From Spirochaetota bacterium (lineage in GTDB: Bacteria; Spirochaetota; B62-G9; DRHN01), in assembly GCA_023136305.1 (NCBI GenBank), contig JAGLSF010000043.1, positions 1-11,068 on the forward strand: a DNA stretch of 11,068 nucleotides, written 5' to 3'. The position numbers and the translations under genes are program-made. How positions within the stretch are numbered: the first letter of the stretch is position 1; the number at the start of each line of letters is the position of its first letter. The notes under the pieces are model-generated. The model was not told the origin of the DNA, ran no database searches, and saw only the letters and a program-made list of their open reading frames with translations. Shown piece after piece: positions 6,397 through 11,068 of the stretch.

Positions 6397-6744
6397 ATGG
6401 CAGACACGAAAGATACACTTGTTGTTCTCTGGACAAGTGGAGACCGAGAGGTCGCACTGAAAATGGTATTCATGTATACCCTGAATGCCAAATTGAAGGG
6501 GTGGTGGGAGAAGGTGATCTTCATTGTGTGGGGGCCCTCGGCCAAGCTGCTGGCCGGGGACAGTGAGCTTCAGGAGCACATACAAAAGATGGATGAGGCC
6601 GGCATCGTTCTCGAGGCCTGCAGGAAGTGTGCAGACATGTACGGTGTTTCTGGTGAGCTGGAACGTATGAACATTGATGTCAGGTACATGGGGGAACCCC
6701 TCACGGCCTACCTCAAGGAGGGAAGAAAAACAATCACCTGTTAG
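6397..6744 (+). CDS. DsrE-like small protein
   Basis: This is a 115-residue cytoplasmic protein of the DsrE/DsrF-like fold. TLVVLWTSGDREVALKMVFM opens the domain. GWWEKVIFIVWGPSAKLLA follows, then a C75-x2-C78 pair in LEACRKCADMYG, and RYMGEPLTAYLKEG closes it. In the sulfur-relay members a cysteine carries sulfur as a persulfide; here the CxxC pair is the candidate, but whether it does so is inference. The CxxC subgroup is common as single genes in anaerobes with no known partner. The start is ATG 6397, 5 bases after the end of a strong purine-rich ribosome site. The stop is 25 bases before the next gene, which probably shares the transcript. Confidence 0.85.
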   Translation: MADTKDTLVVLWTSGDREVALKMVFMYTLNAKLKGWWEKVIFIVWGPSAKLLAGDSELQEHIQKMDEAGIVLEACRKCADMYGVSGELERMNIDVRYMGEPLTAYLKEGRKTITC

Positions 6745-6769
6745 GAGGGAAGTGTGCGGGAGGGAAAAG

Positions 6770-7240
6770 ATGGGTGATGAGGTGTACAGGAGGATACGAG
6801 CCTATCTGCAGGAGAGCGGTGTTCACTTCAGGGAACTACACCATGAGCCTACGAGAACCTCGGAAGAATCCGCCCGGGTTCGCGGAGAGGAACTCCGCAA
6901 TGGGGGGAAGGCCATACTCCTGAAGGTTGATGGAGTATTCAGGCTCTTCGTTCTGAGTGCGGCACGGAGGTTGGATTCCTCCAAGGTGAAACAGCACTTC
7001 GGGGTAAAGAGGCTGCGGTTCGCAACAAGGGCAGAGCTCCTGGAGCTCACCGGCCTCGAGCCCGGTTCCATACCACCCTTTGGTTCACCAATCTTCGACA
7101 TGGAGCTCTTTGTTGATTCATCCATCACAGAGAACGAGCGAATCGCCTTCAATGCTGGTTCTCTCACCGACTCGATCATCATGAATGTGAAGGATTATTT
7201 GAGGCTTTCCGAACCTGTGATCTTCGATTTCTCGAGCTAG
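6770..7240 (+). CDS. YbaK/EbsC (ProX-like) aminoacyl-tRNA deacylase domain protein
   Basis: This probably hydrolyses mischarged aminoacyl-tRNAs in trans, as its relatives YbaK and ProXp do. It is a single-domain protein of 156 residues, the usual length. Visible features are FRELHHEPTRTSEESARVRG, the conserved lysine K47 of NGGKAILLK (the family's key active-site lysine), RRLDSSKVKQHFGVKRLRFA, and the GSIPPFG loop with a NAGS-like ending (AFNAGSLTDSI). I chose ATG 6770, with GGGAGGGA at 6758-6765. GTG 6752, preceded too closely by AGGAGG at 6743-6748, would add six residues and cannot be ruled out. Which amino acid it removes cannot be told. Confidence 0.88.
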   Translation: MGDEVYRRIRAYLQESGVHFRELHHEPTRTSEESARVRGEELRNGGKAILLKVDGVFRLFVLSAARRLDSSKVKQHFGVKRLRFATRAELLELTGLEPGSIPPFGSPIFDMELFVDSSITENERIAFNAGSLTDSIIMNVKDYLRLSEPVIFDFSS

Positions 7241-7313
7241 GCATACAAGGCATTACTGTGTTGTGAGGATGGAGCATGTGAAAGACATCTGAAGCGGAGG
7301 GCTGGCAGTAGAA

Positions 7314-7826
7314 ATGGATTTATCATCGGTGAGGCTGAAGAGCGTTTCGAAAGAGGATGTGCCTGAGATCGTGCAGATGGCTGAGAAGATCTGGTGGCAC
7401 CATTTCCCAGGCATACTATCCGATGAGCAGATACGCTATATGCTCGCAAAGATGTACAGCCCTGAGGTCATGGAAGCGGAGATCGAAGGAGAACAGGTGG
7501 ATTATCGGTTCATTCTCTGCAGGGAGGATAAGGTGGGTTTCTGCTCATTTGGTCCTACGGAACATCTCGAAGAGATGAAGATCCACAAGCTCTACGTGCT
7601 GCCCCGTTTTCAGCGGCATGGATACGGAAGCGGGGCACTGCACTATATTGAGGAAGAGTGCAGGAAGTCCGGATGCAGGACGATGACCCTCGCGGTCAAC
7701 AAACACAACAGCGGGGCAATTCATGCCTATAGGCGTAAGGGTTTCGTTATGGAAGAGTCCGTGACCGTGGATATTGGAGGGGGTTTCATTATGGATGATT
7801 ACATCATGAGGAAGAAACTGGCGTGA
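7314..7826 (+). CDS. GNAT N-acetyltransferase
   Basis: This is a 170-residue acetyl-CoA-dependent N-acetyltransferase. The N-terminal part (VRLKSVSKEDVPEIVQMAEK) is the usual first strand and helix. Motif A is HKLYVLPRFQRHGYGSGAL (91-109), with the RxxGxG pyrophosphate-binding turn. LAVNKHNSGAIHAYRRKGF is motif B, with the conserved Asn and Tyr. The general form is that of broad acetyltransferases acting on small molecules or N-termini; the substrate is unknown. The ribosome site is weak: GGAGG near 7296-7300 is about 14 bases from ATG 7314. It is distinct from the other acetyltransferases here, sharing only family motifs. A 6-bp dyad (7829-7834 / 7849-7854) follows in the gap to the next gene, without a T run. 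Confidence 0.9.
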   Translation: MDLSSVRLKSVSKEDVPEIVQMAEKIWWHHFPGILSDEQIRYMLAKMYSPEVMEAEIEGEQVDYRFILCREDKVGFCSFGPTEHLEEMKIHKLYVLPRFQRHGYGSGALHYIEEECRKSGCRTMTLAVNKHNSGAIHAYRRKGFVMEESVTVDIGGGFIMDDYIMRKKLA

Positions 7827-7865
7827 AAGGGATCGTGCAGGGGAGCAGGATCCCGGGAGGGCGGT

Positions 7866-8258
7866 ATGTTTCATGACAGCAGGGGACCGATAGAGCAATT
7901 CTCGTGGGGGAGGTTTGTCGTCTGCGGTGAGGAGCATGGTAAGGTTCATGGTGCCAAGATCGGCAAGGGAAAGGACATAAGGCTCATCGGGACAAAGGTT
8001 TCGAAGTGGAAGGAGCGGGAAGGGCATCGACTGTCAAAATCAATGATATCGGGTGTCTTCGATGAAAGATTGGATGTACTGATTATCGGCATAGGGGTTG
8101 ACGGGCTCATTGAATGCCCGGATGAGGTCCTGAAGCACATTAAAAGCCGGGGAATAGAAAGGGTAATTCTGAAGAACACGCCCTATGCATGCAGGATTTA
8201 CAATGACCTGTACCATGAGGGGAAGAGGGTGGCCCTTCTAGCCCATGGTACATGCTGA
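7866..8258 (+). CDS. Mth938-like domain protein (DUF498/AAMDC family)
   Basis: This is a 130-residue soluble protein of the Mth938 fold, found in archaea, bacteria and animals without a settled biochemical function. The pattern DVLIIGIGVDGLIECPDEVL, then GIERVILKNTPYACRIYNDL, then EGKRVALLAHGTC is characteristic, especially the GxGxDG turn and the closing ALLxHxTC. The N-terminal SWGRFVVCGEEHGKV and WKEREGHRLSKSMI also fit. The start is ATG 7866, just after GGGAGGGCGGT. A relative is fused or adjacent to respiratory complex assembly factors in some bacteria, but nothing here links it to one. It is the last intact gene before a zone of broken genes. Confidence 0.88.
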   Translation: MFHDSRGPIEQFSWGRFVVCGEEHGKVHGAKIGKGKDIRLIGTKVSKWKEREGHRLSKSMISGVFDERLDVLIIGIGVDGLIECPDEVLKHIKSRGIERVILKNTPYACRIYNDLYHEGKRVALLAHGTC

Positions 8259-8279
8259 CCCGATGAAGGAGCGCGTAAT

Positions 8280-8539
8280 ATGGGTGCTGAAATGGACGTT
8301 ATTGGTGCAGGTACGTTGACTGGGTTTTTAACACCTATGCGAGACAGCATCTAGACGGCCATGAGGTGTCGCGGTGTGAGATGAACTACCTCGCAGAGTG
8401 CGGTCATGGTGAGGATATTGCGATTTGTACTGAAAAGAGGGATGATGGGAGCTTTCTACACAGTCTCGTCAAGCGAAATGAAGGCACCGAGGTCTGCCGT
8501 GTTCTGCTGGGATGGCGGTCTGTCATTCATCAGGCATGA
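8280..8539 (+). pseudogene. C-terminal remnant of an acyl-ACP thioesterase (hot-dog fold)
   Basis: Two frames together spell the second hot-dog half of a FatA-like acyl-ACP thioesterase. The first, from ATG 8280, reads MGAEMDVIG, where intact proteins have the DMDxNxHVNN segment. About 12-13 bases appear to be missing, then the frame from 8309 reads RYVDWVFNTYARQHLDG, EMNYLAECGHGEDIAI and EGTEVCRVLLGWRS, stopping at 8537-8539. The first hot-dog domain is absent; the Mth938 gene ends just upstream at 8258. The catalytic Asn/His region is the part deleted, so no activity is expected. The 3' end overlaps the converging minus-strand gene by 17 bases. The family call is from the RYVDW...NYLAE pattern. 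Confidence 0.7.
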
Positions 8540-8919
8540 AGGAGAGGGAGTCGGCAATACTGCTCAGTATCCCCTCATAGTGTTCCATGAGCTCCGATGG
8601 GCCGAGGGCAAACATCGCCACTACCATGCCGTTGTCGTTCAACACTGCAAGAGCCCACCCCTTGATAGCCCCTTCACCGTATCCGGCCGTGTAGGAGACG
8701 ACTAATCGATTGCCTTGAATTAACGGTATCTCTCACATCTTCTCCGGGTGAGAGAAAACCCGCATACCCTTCCGGTATGGTGAAGAGGAAGGTGGGGTCG
8801 GGAAACCTGATGAGCGTTCCTCCTGCGTAAGGCACGCCTGCTTCCGGTTTCACCGCATCGGTGCATGCCCATCCGCTGATGCATACAATGATAGACACAC
8901 TCAAAAGCAGGCGTCGCAT
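8523..8919 (-). pseudogene. Secreted or lipid-anchored protein gene split by a frameshift
   Basis: On the minus strand ATG 8919 opens a signal peptide, MRRLLLSVSIIVCISGWAC, with Cys19 as a possible lipidation site, although the -3 residue is Gly rather than the usual Leu. AAGGAG lies 11 bases upstream. The frame reads FPDPTFLFTIPEGYAGFLSP and GEDVR up to base 8731, then runs off into an unrelated stop near 8674. One base further on, another frame carries IPLIQGNRLVVSYTAGYGEG, AIKGWALAVLNDNG and ILSSIADSLSFMPDE, ending at 8523. Restoring one GA unit in the GAGAG run at the junction joins the halves into about 132 residues. The product resembles small exported proteins with a TIPxG...SF fold, but I cannot name the family. 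A sequencing error or a still-functional frameshift is possible. Confidence 0.7.
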
Positions 8920-8975
8920 CTCTCATGCGACTCCTTCAGCTTCCCGACCCATTAAAGCATACATGATGATGCATT

Positions 8976-9012
8976 TCAAGGGATTGTCGAAAGTCTTCGT
9001 GATTTCCCTTGA
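8976..9012. repeat. Imperfect inverted repeat (8 + 4 bp stem)
   Basis: TCAAGGGA (8976-8983) is an exact reverse complement of TCCCTTGA (9005-9012). Inside it CGAA (8988-8991) pairs with TTCG (8996-8999) around a 4-base loop AGTC, with small internal loops between the two stems. No T run follows on either strand, so it is not an intrinsic terminator. An operator or an RNA structure is possible. Confidence 0.55.
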
Positions 9013-9027
9013 TGAAAAGATTTCCAT

Positions 9028-9037
9028 AGAGTACTCT
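9028..9037. repeat. Perfect palindrome AGAGTACTCT
   Basis: AGAGTACTCT is fully self-complementary. It lies 86 bases upstream of the oxidoreductase start, in a position and size that fit a dimeric repressor or activator site. A 10-base palindrome can occur by chance, and no second copy was noticed in the window. Confidence 0.4.
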
Positions 9038-9122
9038 GTCGGCAGAGGCGTTGCCCTGTGAAACATAAAATACCGGTTCCTATATAAGGCGGATATGGTC
9101 CGTACGTGTAAGCGGGAGTGAC

Positions 9123-11000
9123 ATGGACAGCTATCAGAAGGTGCTTATTATTGACACCACAACGGGTTTCTACCGCATTAAGCGTTATCGGGTTGGCGCT
9201 TTTTTTGGACCCGTTGATCTCGGACTTCACCTGACGGCCCACAACTTTTGTCTCAACTTCGGAACTGGCCTCCTTGCTGGGTCTATTTTCCCAGGTTCCA
9301 ATCGTCTTATATTCACCGGTTTCTCACCATGCTGGAGCGGTTTCTATATCTCTTCCATGGGAGGTGCCGGTCTTGTATTCGACAACTTGGGAATAAACAT
9401 GGTTTCTCTGATCGGTAAAGCGCCTGCACCTTCCGTTCTTTATCTCAACAGGGTTCACGGCGAGGAGATCGAGGTTGAGATAATACCATTGGATCTTAGG
9501 TCCGTCTGGTCCAGTGGACGGGGAGGCATCTATGCACTGATCGATCAGGTTTTCGAGCAATTGAGCGACAGGTATGAAAACGATCCGCGTATACTTGCCG
9601 TTGGACCAGCCGCACAGGCAACTGATTTCGGCGCTATTACATCGGTTCCTGTTGTCAACAGGAAGCTCACTCATGTTGACACCTGGGCTGGACGGGGCGG
9701 GCTCGGGAGTAGGATGCTTCAGTGGCACGGAATTGCGGCCGTTATATACGGGGGTACTGTAATTGATGAAGACTTCCGCAACCGTAAAGTCGCCGATGAG
9801 TGGTTCGAGAACAAGTACCACAAAAAGCTTGCGGCAAAGGACTTTGAGGCCACTACAAAATACCGGTTCGATCCCAAGTTCGGTACGGGAGGCACTTTTG
9901 GGGTAAACTTCAGCACACTCGCGGGCAAGATGTTCTCCTTCAACTATCGGAGCATGTATATGGAGGAGGAAGAACGGCAGGCCATTCATGAAAAATTCAT
10001 CGTGAGCCACTACCTGAAACAGTTCAACGAAGAGACTATCGCAGGCAAGCAGCAGCGGAACTGCGGTGAACCCTGCGTCGCCGTGTGCAAGAAGATGAAC
10101 GGGGAGTTCAAGAAGGACTATGAACCTTACGAGAGCATGGGACCGCAGTGCGGGGTCTTCGACCAGCGTGCTGCTGAGAAACTGGTACATCACGCGGATA
10201 TGCTTGGCTTCGATGCCATATCAGTGGGGGGTGTTCTCTCCTGGCTCATGGAGTGTCTGGACCGGGGGCTCCTGAAGCCCAAAGATATCGGTGTGAAGGG
10301 TAACCCGGCCTTTTCCAGCAGAGGTTTCAGCATTGAGACCGATTCGATGCACAACGCAGAGCTCGGCGTGCAGATGCTTGACGCCATGATCGAAAAACGG
10401 GGCGTTCTCGATTTCTCTGAGGGTGCGCGGAAGCTGGCACGACGACTTGCACGGGAAAGGGGAGAGGAGGTGAAAGACACCCTTGTGTACAGTGCCTTCG
10501 CTCGGGTAGGGTGGATGGTTCCCAACCAGTACTGGACACCAGGCGTTCTAGCACCCATGGCAATCATGGGAAAGTACTATATGTACTACGGAACAGATTT
10601 TCTTCCGCCCAGGGAGCTCGGAAGGGTGAGTGCAGAACGCTTCATCAAGGAGCTGAGCATCGATAACATTGGTCTATGCAGGTTTCACCGGAACTGGGCC
10701 GAGGAGATGGTCCCCGAGATCGTTGAATCCCTGTACGGCATGGGAAAGGCCTATGAACAAAATCTTTCAATTACCGCATCGCGTATCAACAGCCGAAACG
10801 CTTCAGTCTTTTGGGAAACGGAACGCAGCATCGATCTTGTACATACATTCCTCAGGAGGAAGAGGGACGTGGAGGATGAAAGGGATGATGAACTGATCAA
10901 GTGGCTCGATTTTTTTGAAAAGGACAGGAGAGAGGCTTCACTGAGCTTCTGGTATGAGGTGCACAAGGGTGTTCATGAGTCACTACGGGAGTTTCGGTGA
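9123..11000 (+). CDS. Aldehyde ferredoxin oxidoreductase (AOR) family, tungsten/molybdenum pterin enzyme
   Basis: This is a 625-residue cytoplasmic enzyme of the AOR family, which oxidises aldehydes to acids (or the reverse) using a bis-pterin tungsten or molybdenum centre and a [4Fe-4S] cluster. The N-terminal pterin-binding domain shows FGTGLLAGSIFPGSNRLIFT and GFYISSMGGAG; the second pterin motif is DTWAGRGGLGSRMLQWHGI. Cluster cysteines are C314, C318 and C322 (NCGEPCVAVC), with the fourth probably C519 (IGLCRFHRNW). The spacing C-x3-C-x3-C differs from the C-x2-C-x3-C of the characterised Pyrococcus enzyme. The start is ATG 9123 with GGGAG at 9114-9118. No ferredoxin-like AorB, MoaD or electron-transfer partner is within the window. 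Substrates range from short-chain to aromatic aldehydes, or in BamB relatives benzoyl-CoA, so the substrate here is open. Confidence 0.93.
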   Translation: MDSYQKVLIIDTTTGFYRIKRYRVGAFFGPVDLGLHLTAHNFCLNFGTGLLAGSIFPGSNRLIFTGFSPCWSGFYISSMGGAGLVFDNLGINMVSLIGKAPAPSVLYLNRVHGEEIEVEIIPLDLRSVWSSGRGGIYALIDQVFEQLSDRYENDPRILAVGPAAQATDFGAITSVPVVNRKLTHVDTWAGRGGLGSRMLQWHGIAAVIYGGTVIDEDFRNRKVADEWFENKYHKKLAAKDFEATTKYRFDPKFGTGGTFGVNFSTLAGKMFSFNYRSMYMEEEERQAIHEKFIVSHYLKQFNEETIAGKQQRNCGEPCVAVCKKMNGEFKKDYEPYESMGPQCGVFDQRAAEKLVHHADMLGFDAISVGGVLSWLMECLDRGLLKPKDIGVKGNPAFSSRGFSIETDSMHNAELGVQMLDAMIEKRGVLDFSEGARKLARRLARERGEEVKDTLVYSAFARVGWMVPNQYWTPGVLAPMAIMGKYYMYYGTDFLPPRELGRVSAERFIKELSIDNIGLCRFHRNWAEEMVPEIVESLYGMGKAYEQNLSITASRINSRNASVFWETERSIDLVHTFLRRKRDVEDERDDELIKWLDFFEKDRREASLSFWYEVHKGVHESLREFR

Positions 11001-11068
11001 AGCGAGTTGATTGTGGGGATGAAATTGTCTAAATTTATGATTTTAGAAATGCGCGGCAGGTGGTTCCG
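11001..11068 (+). other. Region after the AOR gene, with possible start of a next gene
   Basis: A frame beginning at ATG 11019 (MKLSKFMILEMRGRWF) is open to the edge of the window, but the nearby GGGG is too close to be a good ribosome site and too little sequence remains to judge it. A 6-bp inverted repeat, TCTAAA / TTTAGA (11028-11033 and 11042-11047), falls in the same stretch. No terminator is evident after the oxidoreductase. Confidence 0.2.

Larger units (their letters stand above)
8920..9122 (+). promoter_or_regulatory. Divergent intergenic region before the AOR gene
   Basis: This 203-base gap separates the minus-strand secreted-protein gene from the oxidoreductase and must hold the promoters of both. 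It contains an imperfect hairpin (8976-9012), a perfect 10-base palindrome (9028-9037) and a TATATAAGG at 9081-9089 that could be a -10 for the oxidoreductase, although no good -35 lies 17 bases before it. The dyads are possible regulator sites, not proven ones. Confidence 0.4.

Noticed and set aside
7829..7854. GGGATC/GATCCC inverted repeat as a terminator.
   Set aside because: The stem is only 6 bp with a 14-base loop, has no T run, and the next gene starts 11 bases later.
8861..9061. Plus-strand 66-residue frame.
   Set aside because: It is antisense to the signal-peptide region of the minus-strand gene and extends through the regulatory gap without a recognisable pattern.
9324..10193. Long minus-strand open frame of 289 residues.
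   Set aside because: It lies wholly inside the oxidoreductase gene, whose motifs are unmistakable, and its translation shows no domain pattern.

Overview
The window is a gene-dense stretch in which nearly everything reads left to right. Its mix of genes points to an anaerobic bacterium, possibly a syntrophic or sulfate-reducing Desulfobacterota. The supporting genes are a tungsten/molybdenum-type aldehyde ferredoxin oxidoreductase, a corrinoid MtrA homologue, a DsrE-like protein and a small nitroreductase, all with purine-rich Shine-Dalgarno sites. The lineage is inferred from gene content only; no rRNA or marker gene is present.

Layout. 1-755: 3' part of an AraC-HTH/O6-alkylguanine-DNA methyltransferase fusion whose start lies outside the window. 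857-1195: a minimal FHA protein. 1278-4406: a tight run of a phosphinothricin-type acetyltransferase, a group II PLP decarboxylase, a nitroreductase-fold protein and a soluble MtrA-like corrinoid protein. 4403-5457: two small proteins (DUF3467-like and unknown) between two broken GNAT acetyltransferase genes. 5523-6242: a COG3910-type ABC/AAA ATPase. 6397-8258: a DsrE-like protein, a YbaK/ProX-type deacylase, another GNAT enzyme and an Mth938-domain protein. 8280-8919: a decayed acyl-ACP thioesterase fragment converging on a frameshifted minus-strand secreted or lipoprotein gene. 8920-9122: a divergent intergenic region with two dyad elements. 9123-11000: the AOR-family oxidoreductase.

How the genes may work together. 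The acetyltransferase and decarboxylase are adjacent and probably translationally linked, so an amine made by the second could be acetylated by the first; this is inference. The MtrA homologue keeps the cobalt-ligand histidine but has none of the other Mtr subunits near it and no membrane anchor, so it probably carries methyl groups in a pathway other than methanogenesis. The remaining genes look like independent housekeeping or accessory functions.

The most distinctive structural feature is gene decay. Four broken genes can be reconstructed by eye: a GNAT N-terminal stub, a GNAT gene with an internal deletion plus a 1-nt insertion, a thioesterase C-terminal remnant, and a secreted protein split by a dinucleotide slip. 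No CRISPR array, tRNA, rRNA, insertion sequence or recognisable defence system was found.
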